A DNA stretch of 64,000 bases from Peptoniphilus lacrimalis DSM 7455 (GCF_000378725.1 NZ_KB900368.1:124001-188000), one strand, 5' to 3'; positions 24,666 to 34,606 are shown, numbered from the stretch's first letter. Translations and numbers: made by a program. Notes: generated by a model from the sequence alone, not told the origin.

Positions 24666-25901
24666 TTATTTACTTACATGTTCTTCATATTTTACAAGTA
24701 TAATATTTAATAAAATACCAACTAAGGCAGCAAGGGATAATCCACTTAAAGAAACTTGGTTTGTAATTTTTATCTGTAAATTTAAGCCAAGATGAGAGCC
24801 TAAACCTATAATCAAGATACTTGCAATAATTATAATATTTTTTAAATTCATTTGTGTGTGAGAATTTTTTAATGTCTTAAATCCAACAAGGGCTATCATT
24901 GAAAATAATACAACAGAAATTCCACCCATAACCGCTTGAGGAATAGAAGATAAAAATCCTCCAATTTTTCCTACAAAGGAAAGTATCATTGCAAATATAG
25001 CTGCAAGCCTCAAAATTGATGGATCATAATTTTTTGTAATTGCTAAAACTCCTGTATTTTCTCCATAAGTGGTGTTAGCTGGACCTCCGATAAATCCTGC
25101 AAACATTGTTGCAAGTCCATCTCCTAAAAGTGTTCTGTTAAGACCAGGGTCTTTAATAAAATTCTTTCCTACAACTTGAGAATTTGTTGTTATATCTCCT
25201 AAGTGTTCCATAAATACTGCCATGACAACAGGACAAATTGTTATTATAGCAGAAATAGAAAATGCTGGTAGTTGAAATTTAGGAACTGCTACTATTGAAG
25301 CTTGACTTATAAGGCTAGTATCAACAACATTTAAACACAAGGATAATATATAACCAATTATTACTGAAATTATAATGGAAAGTTGTTTAATAAATCCTTT
25401 GGCAAAGTTTGAAAGAATCAAGCAGGTTGAAAAAGTTACTGCTGATAAAATAATATTTGTTTTTGCCATATTTAAGGCTGTCGGCAAGAGATTTAATCCT
25501 ATAACTATAATCATTGGACCGACAATTTGTGGAGGGAAAAATTTTAAAATCTTTCCTACACCAATTCTATTAATTATAAATGAAATGAAAACATATATAA
25601 GACCTGCACAAATTATGCCACCTTGAGCATACTCTAAACCCTCTGTTTTTCCTATCAACTGAATTACCGGTATGAAAGCAAAAGATGAGCCTAAAAAAAC
25701 AGGTACCTTATTTTTTGTACAAAAGTGAAAAATAAGAGTACCTGCTCCTGCAGCAAATATTGCAGTTGAAACATCAAAACCGGTAAGAATAGGAACTAAA
25801 ACTGTTGCCCCAAACATGGCTATTAAATGTTGAAGACCTAAAACAATTTTTTTCATTGCTTGTAAAACTTTTCTATCGTCTTTAACAATCACTTTATCCA
25901 T
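24666..25901 (-). CDS. uraA: Uracil/xanthine permease (NCS2 family)
   Basis: The 411-residue membrane protein has about 12-14 hydrophobic segments. UraA/PyrP motifs are [20 protein letters not shown] (22-41), LGSSFAFI, and the signature [12 protein letters not shown], with [13 protein letters not shown] further on. It imports uracil with protons. The gene has a GGAGG before the ATG and no pyrimidine genes nearby. Purine specificity cannot be excluded from sequence, but the motif set favours uracil. Confidence 0.9.
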   Translation of the reverse strand: MDKVIVKDDRKVLQAMKKIVLGLQHLIAMFGATVLVPILTGFDVSTAIFAAGAGTLIFHFCTKNKVPVFLGSSFAFIPVIQLIGKTEGLEYAQGGIICAGLIYVFISFIINRIGVGKILKFFPPQIVGPMIIVIGLNLLPTALNMAKTNIILSAVTFSTCLILSNFAKGFIKQLSIIISVIIGYILSLCLNVVDTSLISQASIVAVPKFQLPAFSISAIITICPVVMAVFMEHLGDITTNSQVVGKNFIKDPGLNRTLLGDGLATMFAGFIGGPANTTYGENTGVLAITKNYDPSILRLAAIFAMILSFVGKIGGFLSSIPQAVMGGISVVLFSMIALVGFKTLKNSHTQMNLKNIIIIASILIIGLGSHLGLNLQIKITNQVSLSGLSLAALVGILLNIILVKYEEHVSK

Positions 25902-25978
25902 AATTCCTCCTTAAAATTAATAAAATACATCAAGACATTTTTATTAATTTTACTCTTGTGTTTTTAAAATGTCAATCT

Positions 25979-27115
25979 TTATTTTATTAACTTAAGTTCA
26001 AGACCTATGGTAGTTTTATCTTTGTTAGAATCTTTTACAAAAACTTTACCATTGTGAAGGTTAATAACTTTATCAACTAAACATAATCCCAGCCCAGAAC
26101 CTGACACAGATGAAGATTTATTGACTCTAAAAAATGCTTTGAAAATTTTATCTCTAAATTCTTTAGGAATTTCTATGCCGTTATCACTTATTTCAATATT
26201 AATTTTATCTTTATCCCTCTTAAGTTTAATTTTTATATAACCATTCTCTCTATTATATTTTATTGCATTTTCTATAAGATTAAAAAATACCCTATAAATT
26301 AATATATCGCTTCCTAAAATTATTCCCCCATCACCTTCAATTTCCATTGAAATATTTTTTTCATCTGCTAGATAAGATAAATCTTCCATTACTTCTTCAA
26401 TTAAAGGATATAAATCAATTTTTTCATTTCTTTTTATTGTAGAAATTTCACTCATTTGTAATAAAATTTTAGTCAGCTTGCTAAGTCTATCTAACTGATT
26501 TTCAAAAGTTTTGGAATTTTTTTCAAATTCCATAAAAGTCATATCTTTATTTTTTTTAATTAGGTCTAGTTGTGTTTGCATTAATGCCAAAGGGGTCCTT
26601 AGTTCATGAGCCGCATTAGCTGTAAACTGCCCTTGCTCTTCAAAAGAATCTTCTAACCTTTTTAACATATTATTAAAAGAATGGCTTAGATTTCTAAACT
26701 CTAAAACCTCATCCTCGCTAACTAAGGAATCTGTTATATTTGACATTTCTATTTCCTCAATTTTTTTAGAAAATTCCTTCAAAGGCTTTAGGGATTTTCC
26801 TGAAACATAGTAGGCAACAAATCCTGATATACAGGTCACAATAAAGGTTGCAATCCATCCCCTATAAGAAAAAGATACTTTTCTTTTGTCTATTTCATGA
26901 TTAATTTCATCGGAAAAATCATCAAGCTTATCAGATGGAATCGAAATATATAATTTTTCTTCATTATATTTAGAAAAATCACTCACAAAACCTCCTATAG
27001 AATCCATATATAAAATACCTTGAAAATAAGACATTAAATTTATACATATACATGAAAATGCTATTAATATAGAAGTCATAATGGTAATTCTCCATTGTAA
27101 AGATAATTTTTTCAT
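25979..27115 (-). CDS. Sensor histidine kinase
   Basis: The 378-residue kinase has two transmembrane segments (about 10-30 and 86-107) around a 55-residue sensor region. A HAMP segment, HisKA with AAHELRTPLALM (H near 171) and an HATPase domain with NLIENAIKYN, SDNGIEIP and GSGLGLCLV follow. It is related to OmpR-partner kinases such as CusS or ArlS by layout. It lies three bases after its response regulator gene. The divergent redox operon is a plausible target. Confidence 0.93.
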   Translation of the reverse strand: MKKLSLQWRITIMTSILIAFSCICINLMSYFQGILYMDSIGGFVSDFSKYNEEKLYISIPSDKLDDFSDEINHEIDKRKVSFSYRGWIATFIVTCISGFVAYYVSGKSLKPLKEFSKKIEEIEMSNITDSLVSEDEVLEFRNLSHSFNNMLKRLEDSFEEQGQFTANAAHELRTPLALMQTQLDLIKKNKDMTFMEFEKNSKTFENQLDRLSKLTKILLQMSEISTIKRNEKIDLYPLIEEVMEDLSYLADEKNISMEIEGDGGIILGSDILIYRVFFNLIENAIKYNRENGYIKIKLKRDKDKINIEISDNGIEIPKEFRDKIFKAFFRVNKSSSVSGSGLGLCLVDKVINLHNGKVFVKDSNKDKTTIGLELKLIK

Positions 27116-27118
27116 TTA

Positions 27119-27790
27119 TTATTCTTCCTCCAACTGATAACCCAAACCAACTCTATTTATTATGGGGTCATATTTAAGTGCTTTTTTTAATTTTTTTCTA
27201 AGAGCTGAAATATGAACCCTTATGGAATTAGAAAATAGATCAACACTAGAATCCCAAACATGATCTATTAATTCCTCTTGACTGATAGGGCGTCCCCTGT
27301 TTAATAAAAGATATTCCAAAATTCCCAACTCTTTTCTTGTTAATGAAATTTCCCTATCATCAATTTTAACAATCCTTTTTTTGCTATCAAAACTTAGATT
27401 TTTATAGCTTAGCATCTGATTATTGGTGATAAAATTTCTCCTTGTAAGACTCCTAATTCTTGCCTCTAGCTCATCTAAATGAAAAGGTTTAGAAAGATAG
27501 TCGTTAGCTCCCTTGTCAAGCCCTTCAACCTTATCTTTAATCTGACTTCTTGCCGACAAAATAATAATTTTTGTATCTTGGTTAAAAGTTCTAAATTCCT
27601 CAAGAATTTCCATACCATCAATTTCTGGTAAATTAAGATCAAGGACAATTAAATCATAATTTTCTACATCTAAAAGCTCCATGGCTTCATTTCCATTGTA
27701 AGCAATATCCACTTCATATCCAGATTCTTTCAAGCTCTTTGCTATCATTTGACATAAATCTTTTTCATCTTCAACTATTAATATGCGCAT
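27119..27790 (-). CDS. OmpR-family response regulator
   Basis: The 223-residue regulator starts MRILIVEDEKDLC. The phospho-acceptor is D51 (LDLNLPE), with K101-type lysine in KPFHLDELEARIR. A winged-helix DNA-binding domain ends in VDLFSNSIRVHISALRKKL. The ATG at 27788-27790 follows GGAGG; a TTG start four codons earlier is less likely. Together with the downstream kinase it forms a two-component system. It is transcribed away from the CXXC/4Fe-4S/TlpA operon that begins 97 bases away. Confidence 0.94.
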   Translation of the reverse strand: MRILIVEDEKDLCQMIAKSLKESGYEVDIAYNGNEAMELLDVENYDLIVLDLNLPEIDGMEILEEFRTFNQDTKIIILSARSQIKDKVEGLDKGANDYLSKPFHLDELEARIRSLTRRNFITNNQMLSYKNLSFDSKKRIVKIDDREISLTRKELGILEYLLLNRGRPISQEELIDHVWDSSVDLFSNSIRVHISALRKKLKKALKYDPIINRVGLGYQLEEE

Positions 27791-27887
27791 ATTCGCCTCC
27801 AATATATAAATAATTAAAAAAAAATTAATTTCTTAACACAAATTTTATATAGGATATTGTAACATATACATATGATTTACAGAAAGG
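27791..27887. promoter_or_regulatory. Divergent promoter region, two-component system and redox operon
   Basis: This 97-base AT-rich gap separates the regulator gene (-) from the small CXXC protein gene (+). A possible plus-strand promoter is TTAACA near 27832 with TATTGT about 16 bases downstream. No clear direct repeat for the OmpR-type regulator is visible by eye. Confidence 0.4.
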
Positions 27888-28043
27888 GTGATAAAAATAA
27901 AGAACAAATTAAAAAGTAAGCTACAGTTTATATTTCTAATAATTTCTGTACTTATGATTACGACTGGTGTATATAGAAATGAAGTACAAACTGTTCTTTC
28001 AAAAGCAATAAGAATATGTTTGGAATGTGTGGGTATAGGTTAA
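27888..28043 (+). CDS. CD1871A-family small CXXC membrane protein
   Basis: The frame encodes 51 residues ending SKAIRICLECVGIG. It has a basic N-terminus, a transmembrane segment (about 13-30) and a C-terminal CLEC motif. The tail ICLEC-GIG is the hallmark of the CD1871A-type CXXC micro-proteins found beside polyferredoxin genes. The start is unsure: a GTG at 27888 has AGAAAGG directly before it, too close for normal spacing, and an ATA six bases downstream would be better spaced. The stop overlaps the next ATG (TAATG), which supports its reality. Confidence 0.82.
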   Translation: MIKIKNKLKSKLQFIFLIISVLMITTGVYRNEVQTVLSKAIRICLECVGIG

Positions 28044-28948
28044 TGAAAGTTTCAAAAATTTTCTCAAAATTTAGAACATATTGGCAATTTCTTGCCAGCA
28101 TCCTAACAAATATACATTTACCTAATTTTATTAAGGGAGATATTTATAAAGGTAAGGGAAAAATGGCATGCGTTCCAGGACTTAACTGCTATTCATGCCC
28201 AGGAGCTAGTGGATCATGTCCAATAGGTTCTTTTCAAGCTGTCATAGGCTCTTCAAAATTTAAATTTACTTATTATATAAGTGGATTTCTAATTTTAATG
28301 GGAGTTTTGTTTGGTAGATTTATTTGTGGTTTTATGTGTCCTTTTGGTTTTTTCCAAGACCTGCTATATAAAATTCCAAGCAAAAAATTTTCCACTAAAA
28401 AATTAAAGCCCCTAAAATACTTAAAATATCTTATCTTTTTATTTATGGTATTTCTCCTACCTCTTTTAATAACAAATGAGATAGGTATGGGTAATCCATT
28501 TTTTTGCAAATATCTCTGCCCTCAAGGAGTTTTAGAAGGTGCGATTCCACTTTCTATTGTAAATCCAAGTATAAGAGCAGCTCTTGGTAAATTATTTACA
28601 TGGAAATTATTTTTACTAATAACCTTTACACTTTCAAGTATATTTGTTTATAGACCTTTTTGTAAATTTATATGCCCACTTGGTGCTTTTTATGGTCTAT
28701 TTAATAAGCTTTCTTTCTTGCAAATGAAAGTAAACTTTGATAAATGTATAGGATGTAAAAAATGCTACAAAGCGTGTAAAATGGATGTAGATGTATGTAA
28801 AGATCCAAACCATAACGAATGTATCAGATGTGGTCTATGTATAAATGTCTGTCCCGTAGAAGCTATTGAATTTAGATATGGTTTTGGCAATGGAAAAGAA
28901 TATTTAAAAGACAAAAATAATAACAAAGGAGTAAATTATGAAAATTAA
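28043..28948 (+). CDS. 4Fe-4S polyferredoxin membrane protein (NapH/YccM-like)
   Basis: The protein is 301 residues and starts MKVSKIFSKFRTYWQ, after a TAATG overlap with the small CXXC gene. It contains CYSCPGASGSCPIG, two CGFMCPFG/CKFICPLG-type motifs in membrane-adjacent loops, about five transmembrane segments, and a C-terminal pair of 4Fe-4S motifs (CIGCKKCYKAC and CIRCGLCINVCP). It likely passes electrons across the membrane. The TlpA-like lipoprotein gene overlaps its end by 11 bases, so the three form one operon. Confidence 0.9.
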   Translation: MKVSKIFSKFRTYWQFLASILTNIHLPNFIKGDIYKGKGKMACVPGLNCYSCPGASGSCPIGSFQAVIGSSKFKFTYYISGFLILMGVLFGRFICGFMCPFGFFQDLLYKIPSKKFSTKKLKPLKYLKYLIFLFMVFLLPLLITNEIGMGNPFFCKYLCPQGVLEGAIPLSIVNPSIRAALGKLFTWKLFLLITFTLSSIFVYRPFCKFICPLGAFYGLFNKLSFLQMKVNFDKCIGCKKCYKACKMDVDVCKDPNHNECIRCGLCINVCPVEAIEFRYGFGNGKEYLKDKNNNKGVNYEN

Positions 28949-29864
28949 AAAAATAGTTAGTTTTGCACTTTTATCCATGATGGTTTTTTTCATGGTAGCT
29001 TGTAACAAAGATAATTCAAATAATAATGAAGCAAATGTGCAAACTAAAGAAGAAACAAGACTTGATAAAGATCAAGAAAAAAATATGCAAGAAAAGAAAA
29101 AAGAGCTTGACGCTAAAATGGAAGAACAAAATAAAATTTTTGAAAAAGATAAAGAACTTTGGGACAAGTTATTCCTCAAAGCTGATAAGTCTAAAGTTGG
29201 CGAAAATAAAGATATGCCTTATGAGGACTTTTTAACTCAATTGTTAGAAGAAAATAAGAGTGATTTTACAGATCAAGAAGTAAAAACATTAGAAGAAGGA
29301 ATAAGTAAAATCAAAGTATTAGCAAAAGATATTCAAAGATTAAATAATGAATATCAAAGCCTTCAATCAAAGAAAATGCCTGATAGAAATGCTGAAACTT
29401 TCCCAAGCTTTACTGGAAAAGATTTTGACGGAAATGATGTAGATTCTACACTTATAGAAAATTCTAAATTTACAGTAATGAACTTCTGGTTCAATGGATG
29501 TGCTCCATGCGTTGGAGAAATCGGCGATTTAAACAAATTAAATGATAAGCTAAAAGAAAAGGGCGGTCAAGTTATAGGTGTAAACACTGAAGCCCTTGAT
29601 GGCAATAAAACTGCTATTGAGGAAGCAAAAAAAATATTAGAAACTAAAGGTGGAAAATATAAAAATATTTACTTTGACTCCTCATCAGAAGCTGGTAAAT
29701 ATGCACTTACAGTTACAGGCTTTCCTACAACAATCGTTCTTGATCCTTATGGAAAAATAATGGGAAATCCAATATTAGGACCAATAACTGCTAATGATAA
29801 TGAAAAACTATTGATGGAACAAATAAATAAAGTATTAGATGCTGATTCCAGCACTCCTATATAA
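28938..29864 (+). CDS. TlpA-like thioredoxin-fold lipoprotein
   Basis: The 308-residue protein has a lipoprotein signal peptide (lipobox MVAC near 19-22) and a long charged coiled-coil linker (about 25-145). A TlpA/ResA domain follows with FWFNGCAPCVGEIG, a CAPC active site, and the cis-Pro loop GFPTTIVLDPYG. It probably performs surface thiol-disulphide exchange, receiving electrons from the polyferredoxin encoded just upstream. It is the last gene of the operon. Confidence 0.9.
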   Translation: MKIKKIVSFALLSMMVFFMVACNKDNSNNNEANVQTKEETRLDKDQEKNMQEKKKELDAKMEEQNKIFEKDKELWDKLFLKADKSKVGENKDMPYEDFLTQLLEENKSDFTDQEVKTLEEGISKIKVLAKDIQRLNNEYQSLQSKKMPDRNAETFPSFTGKDFDGNDVDSTLIENSKFTVMNFWFNGCAPCVGEIGDLNKLNDKLKEKGGQVIGVNTEALDGNKTAIEEAKKILETKGGKYKNIYFDSSSEAGKYALTVTGFPTTIVLDPYGKIMGNPILGPITANDNEKLLMEQINKVLDADSSTPI

Positions 29865-29870
29865 TAATTA

Positions 29871-29900
29871 GGGAGCTATATAATATAGCTCCCACTTTTA
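29871..29900 (+). terminator. Terminator of the redox operon
   Basis: GGGAGCTATA-TAA-TATAGCTCCC is followed by ACTTTTATT, seven bases after the stop codon. Confidence 0.82.
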
Positions 29901-29930
29901 TTGTCTTATTTTAAAAAAAGTATTTTAATC

Positions 29931-30992
29931 TTACTTAATTACAGTAAGATCCTTATCATAAGAATTTAAAACCTTACAACCATCTTCAGTTACAAGAACT
30001 AAATCTTCAATTCTAACTCCAATTTCTCCAGGAAGATATATGCCAGGTTCTACAGAAAAAATATTTCCCACTTCCATTAGCCTATCATTAGTAAAAGAAA
30101 CATCACCTTTTTCATGAGTTTCAAGTCCTATAAAGTGTCCTGTTCTATGAGTAAAATATTTTCCATATCCAGCTTTTTCTATTACATCTCTTGCAGCCTT
30201 GTCTACATCAGAAACAGGTCTTCCAGCTTTAACTGCAGCAATTCCTGCTAAATTTGCAGCTAAGACTGTATTATATACTTCTTTTGCCTTAGGGCTTACT
30301 GACTTATAAAAAAATGTTCTTGTCATATCTGAACAATAATCATCTAAAATACATCCCATATCAACAACTATAGAATCACCATCTTTAGGTAAAGATTCAT
30401 CAGTAGTGTGGTGAGGATCAGCTCCATTCGCTCCGTAAGCAACTATTGGGTCAAAAGAAAATTCAGATGAACCTAAAGCTTTATAAGATTCCTTTAAAAA
30501 TAAAGCCATATCTTTTTCGCTTATTCCTTCTTTTAGCTTATCCTTCATCATTTTCATTGCCATATCATTTACTTGAGATGACTTAATCATCTTGTTGATT
30601 TCTTCTTCATCTTTAATTGCCCTTAAATCATCTATAAGATCAGATGCTAGAATAAATTTGCAATCACTTCTTTCCATTAGAGGTAACAAGAATTTAGCAC
30701 ATAAATTTTTATCCACTCCAACATTTCCCTTTATATCTTCTAAAACAAGAGAAAGTGGATCATCTGTATCTTGATACCATTTCAATATTGGTCCAAATTC
30801 TTCAGTTGGGAATAATTTATTTACATATAAAATCACCCTACCATCAGAAGATACGTTAAGCATAACAAGTCTTTCTTCTGGATGGTACCATTTTTTACAA
30901 AAATAATAAATTGCATAAGTATCCGTTATAAGGATATTATTGATATTATTTTCTTTAAGCTTATTAATTAATCTTTCAATTCTATTATTCAT
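29931..30992 (-). CDS. M24 family Xaa-Pro peptidase
   Basis: The 353-residue protein has an N-terminal creatinase-like domain (about 1-125) and the pita-bread metallopeptidase domain. Metal ligands appear in VVDMGCILDDYCSDMTR (two Asp), TGHFIGLETHE (His), SVEPGIYLPG (Glu) and GVRIEDLVLV (Glu). It probably cleaves X-Pro peptides in the cytoplasm (PepP or PepQ type). It starts after GGAGG and is alone between the redox operon and the nucleoside transporter genes. Confidence 0.92.
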   Translation of the reverse strand: MNNRIERLINKLKENNINNILITDTYAIYYFCKKWYHPEERLVMLNVSSDGRVILYVNKLFPTEEFGPILKWYQDTDDPLSLVLEDIKGNVGVDKNLCAKFLLPLMERSDCKFILASDLIDDLRAIKDEEEINKMIKSSQVNDMAMKMMKDKLKEGISEKDMALFLKESYKALGSSEFSFDPIVAYGANGADPHHTTDESLPKDGDSIVVDMGCILDDYCSDMTRTFFYKSVSPKAKEVYNTVLAANLAGIAAVKAGRPVSDVDKAARDVIEKAGYGKYFTHRTGHFIGLETHEKGDVSFTNDRLMEVGNIFSVEPGIYLPGEIGVRIEDLVLVTEDGCKVLNSYDKDLTVIK

Positions 30993-31004
30993 AATAACCT
31001 CCTT

Positions 31005-31964
31005 TTAATTTCTTTCATAGGGCTTGCCATCAGCAGATGGTGCTTTTGAACCTTTAACAAATAATACAAGAACCACAAGAGTTAAGATGTAGGGAATCAT
31101 TGAAAGTAAATTAGTATCTATCTGAATTCCTATAGATCCTAAGAAAATTGAAAGTCCTTGTGCAGCTCCAAATAATAGACAAGCAAGTAGAGCCCCTTGT
31201 GGTCTCCAACCTCCAAAAATTACGGCTGCAAGAGCAATAAAACCTTGACCTGAAATTAAGGTTTCTCTGAAGTTTGATACAACAGCCAAAGACATTGCTC
31301 CACCTCCAAGTCCAGCCAAAAATCCTGAAGTTAAAACAGCTATATATTTAATAAGATAAGCATTAACACCCAAAGTTTCTGCTGCTCTTGGATGTTCTCC
31401 AACAGCTCTTATCCTAAGCCCTAGTTTTGTTTTATATAAAACGAACCAACTTATAAAAACTAAGGCAAATGCAATATAAACTATAACGTATTGAGAAAAA
31501 ATAATATCTAAATATTTTAATATTGGATAGCGCCCTATCCTTTCTGAAGTAAAAATGCCTTTAAAAACCATAGGTAATTTATTTTGATAGGGTATAGCCT
31601 TACTCATGGCAGCTCCATCAAAAAATAATCTGCATAGATATAAAGCAAGTCCTGGTCCCAAAAGATTTATAGCTATACCTGAAACCACATGGTCGGCTGC
31701 TAAATTTACAGTAGCAACTGCATGAATTAAACTTAGTGCCATGCCTCCAAGTCCTGCACACAAAAATGCAAGCCAGGGATTTCCACTATAAAAACCAACT
31801 GTAGCCCCAACAATAGCCCCAATAGACATCATACCTTCAAGGCCAATGTTTACTACCCCTCCATTTTCACTGATAACTCCACCTAAGGCTGTATAGATTA
31901 AAGGTGCAGAATATAAAAGTGTAATAGATAAAATATTTGCTAAATTAAGTAAAAAATCATTCAT
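31005..31964 (-). CDS. Nucleoside ABC transporter permease (NupQ/YufQ-type)
   Basis: The 319-residue permease has about eight hydrophobic segments and the family motif NIGLEGMMSIGA near 36-47, with the loop LGLRIRAVGEHPRAAETLGV. This is the BmpA-linked nucleoside/simple sugar transporter type. Its start lies eight bases inside the preceding permease gene, so the two permeases are coupled. Confidence 0.9.
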   Translation of the reverse strand: MNDFLLNLANILSITLLYSAPLIYTALGGVISENGGVVNIGLEGMMSIGAIVGATVGFYSGNPWLAFLCAGLGGMALSLIHAVATVNLAADHVVSGIAINLLGPGLALYLCRLFFDGAAMSKAIPYQNKLPMVFKGIFTSERIGRYPILKYLDIIFSQYVIVYIAFALVFISWFVLYKTKLGLRIRAVGEHPRAAETLGVNAYLIKYIAVLTSGFLAGLGGGAMSLAVVSNFRETLISGQGFIALAAVIFGGWRPQGALLACLLFGAAQGLSIFLGSIGIQIDTNLLSMIPYILTLVVLVLFVKGSKAPSADGKPYERN

Positions 31965-33087
31965 TTTTTTCTACCTCCTTTTGAGGTTTATTCATAACTT
32001 TGGAATTATTTTTAAATTTTTGTTTTAAAATATCAAAAAGTTTAGGCATTGAAATAAATATAATAATAATTCCTATGACAATCTTTACTACTTCTGAATA
32101 AGTTCCAATAGTTGTAAGCTTTGCTCCACCATAATTAAGTCCAGAAAAAAGTAGGGCTGCTGGAATTACCCCCAAGGGAGCATTACCGGCAATAAGTGCA
32201 ACAGCCATTCCGTCAAAACCATAATTTTCCATAGAAGCAAGCTTTCCAATGTGATGATTAACACCTAATACCATAATAGCACCCGCAAGACCAGCTAAAG
32301 CTCCTGAAATTGCCATTGATTTTATAATAGATGATTTAATATTTATACCTGCATACTCAGCAGCATCAGCATTGAAACCAACACTTTTAAGCTCATAGCC
32401 CAGAGTAGTTTTCTTTAAAATATACCAAATAATTAAGGCACAAATTATAGCTATAATAATTCCCCAGTTAACAGGAGGATTTAATACATCCCTTAAAATT
32501 TTATTATGTGATAAAAATGCACGTCCAGCTTGAGATTTTTTCCATTCGCCCAAAAACCTAATACTAGCACTAGCTTTAATAGTATATGAATTATCAGATT
32601 CTATACTTCTTAAAGACGGAAAAGTTAAAGAATAATTCAAAAGATAAAATCCAATCCAGTTAAGCATAATAGATGAAATAACTTCATTTACATTGTGGTT
32701 AGATTTTAAATATCCAACAATTGCTCCCCACAAGCTTCCGCAAAGTGTTCCCACAATAAGGGCAACTATTGCATGAAGAACAGGTGGAAGATTTAACAAA
32801 AGCCCGCTAACTAAGGCTCCTATCGAACCAACAATAAATTGACCTTCAGCCCCAATATTAAATAGACCCGTTTGAAAAGCAAAGGCAACTGAAAGACCTG
32901 TTAAAATATAAGGTACAGACCTTACAATAACCCAAGAAACATATTTAGGTTTGCCAAAAGCTCCCAAAAAAATTACCTTATAAGCTTTTATAGGATTAAT
33001 ATTATTAATAAGAAGAATTAAAGAACCTATAAGGACACCAAAAATTATTGCAATAATAGTATAAGTAAATCTTTTATTGATTTTCAT
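31957..33087 (-). CDS. Nucleoside ABC transporter permease (NupP/YufP-type)
   Basis: The 376-residue permease has about nine hydrophobic segments, FNIGAEGQFIVGSIGAL (about 74-90) and TTLGYELKSVGFNADAAEYAGI, which mark the first permease of the BmpA-type transporter. It overlaps the ATPase gene by 14 bases and the second permease by eight. Confidence 0.9.
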   Translation of the reverse strand: MKINKRFTYTIIAIIFGVLIGSLILLINNINPIKAYKVIFLGAFGKPKYVSWVIVRSVPYILTGLSVAFAFQTGLFNIGAEGQFIVGSIGALVSGLLLNLPPVLHAIVALIVGTLCGSLWGAIVGYLKSNHNVNEVISSIMLNWIGFYLLNYSLTFPSLRSIESDNSYTIKASASIRFLGEWKKSQAGRAFLSHNKILRDVLNPPVNWGIIIAIICALIIWYILKKTTLGYELKSVGFNADAAEYAGINIKSSIIKSMAISGALAGLAGAIMVLGVNHHIGKLASMENYGFDGMAVALIAGNAPLGVIPAALLFSGLNYGGAKLTTIGTYSEVVKIVIGIIIIFISMPKLFDILKQKFKNNSKVMNKPQKEVEKNE

Positions 33088-34606
33088 TTTTACCCCCAGC
33101 CATATAAAGTCCTAATTCTTTCTCATCAGTATCTTCTCTATTGAAAGTTCCAACAATTTTTCCACCATAAATAACAGAAATCTTATCAGATAATGCCAAA
33201 ATTTCATCAAGTTCAAAAGAAACAAGTAAAACAGCCTTACCCTTATCTCTTTGTTCCACCAAAAACTTTCTAATAAACTCTATAGCCCCAACATCAAGAC
33301 CTCTGGTTGGTTGTGCTGCGATAAGTACACTCGGATCATTTGATATTTCACGGGCAAGAATAACTTTTTGTTGATTACCCCCTGATAGATCTCCAACTGC
33401 ATAATTAATATCTCTAGGTCTTACATCAAACTTTTCCGACAAATTATTTGCATATTCTTTGATTTTTTTAAAATTCAAAATACCTTTATTTGAAAATTCA
33501 TCCTTGTAATAATTTTCCAAAACATAATTTTCTGCTACGGAAAAATCAAGGACAAGCCCCCTTCTATGCCTATCTTCAGGAATATTATTTAAACCATGTT
33601 CTTGAATTTCTCTTGGCTTTTTATTAGTTATATCCTTCTTATCTAAAATAATTTTTCCTTTTTCTACTTTTCTAAGACCAGTTAAAGCTTCCAAAAATTC
33701 GCTCTGTCCATTTCCATCAACACCAGCAATTCCAAGAATCTCTCCATAGTGAAGGGATAAATTAAGACCATTAACCTTATAAACACCACGAGCATCTTTA
33801 ACGTGCAAGTCTTCAATTTTTAAAACTTCTGAACCGGGCAATTGGGGTGATTTTTCAACATCTAAGACCACAGCCCTACCGACCATCATATCGGCAAGTT
33901 CTTCTTCACTGACATCACAAACATCAACGGTTTTAATTTTTTTGCCACGTCTAATGATTGTACATCTGTCAGCCATCTCCTTAATTTCCTTAAGTTTGTG
34001 AGTTATAAGTATAATAGATTTTCCAGAATTTTTAAGATTATTAATAATTCCAACAAGTTCTTCAATTTCCTGTGGAGTCAAAACTGCAGTAGGTTCGTCA
34101 AAAATTAATATGTCTGCTCCCCTGTAAAGAACCTTCAAAATTTCCACTCTCTGTTGAGTACCAACAGTTACATCCTGAATTTTTGCATCAGGATCAATTG
34201 AAAACCCATATTTTTCTGAAAGATTAACAACATCTTTGCGAGCCTTTTTCATATCCAAGCATATACCTTTAGAAGGCTCCATTCCCAAAACAATATTTTC
34301 CACAATATTGAAAGGCTGAATCAGCATAAAATGTTGGTGAACCATTCCAAGTCCTTTTTTTATTGCATCATTAGGGTCTTTAAATTTTACCTCTTCACCG
34401 TTAATAAAAATTTGTCCATCTGTAGGCTGAAAAAGACCGTAGAGCATATTCATAAGGGTCGACTTTCCGGCACCATTTTCGCCTAAAAGTGCGTGGACTT
34501 CTCCTTTTCTTATATCTAAATTAATCCCATCATTAGCAGTAAAATCACCAAATTTTTTTGTGATATTACGCATCTCAACAACAAGATTTTGCCCTTTATT
34601 ATCCAA
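33074..34606 (-). CDS. Nucleoside ABC transporter ATPase, tandem domains (NupO/YufO-type)
   Basis: The 510-residue protein holds two ABC domains. The first has GENGAGKST and FDEPTAVLTPQE; the second has GVDGNGQSE in the Walker A position, LSGGNQQKV and AQPTRGLDVGA. This degenerate second site is typical of sugar/nucleoside ATPases. The start is a TTG at 34604-34606 with AGGAG eight bases upstream. Usually a BmpA lipoprotein gene comes first; none is present here. Confidence 0.91.
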   Translation of the reverse strand: MDNKGQNLVVEMRNITKKFGDFTANDGINLDIRKGEVHALLGENGAGKSTLMNMLYGLFQPTDGQIFINGEEVKFKDPNDAIKKGLGMVHQHFMLIQPFNIVENIVLGMEPSKGICLDMKKARKDVVNLSEKYGFSIDPDAKIQDVTVGTQQRVEILKVLYRGADILIFDEPTAVLTPQEIEELVGIINNLKNSGKSIILITHKLKEIKEMADRCTIIRRGKKIKTVDVCDVSEEELADMMVGRAVVLDVEKSPQLPGSEVLKIEDLHVKDARGVYKVNGLNLSLHYGEILGIAGVDGNGQSEFLEALTGLRKVEKGKIILDKKDITNKKPREIQEHGLNNIPEDRHRRGLVLDFSVAENYVLENYYKDEFSNKGILNFKKIKEYANNLSEKFDVRPRDINYAVGDLSGGNQQKVILAREISNDPSVLIAAQPTRGLDVGAIEFIRKFLVEQRDKGKAVLLVSFELDEILALSDKISVIYGGKIVGTFNREDTDEKELGLYMAGGKNENQ

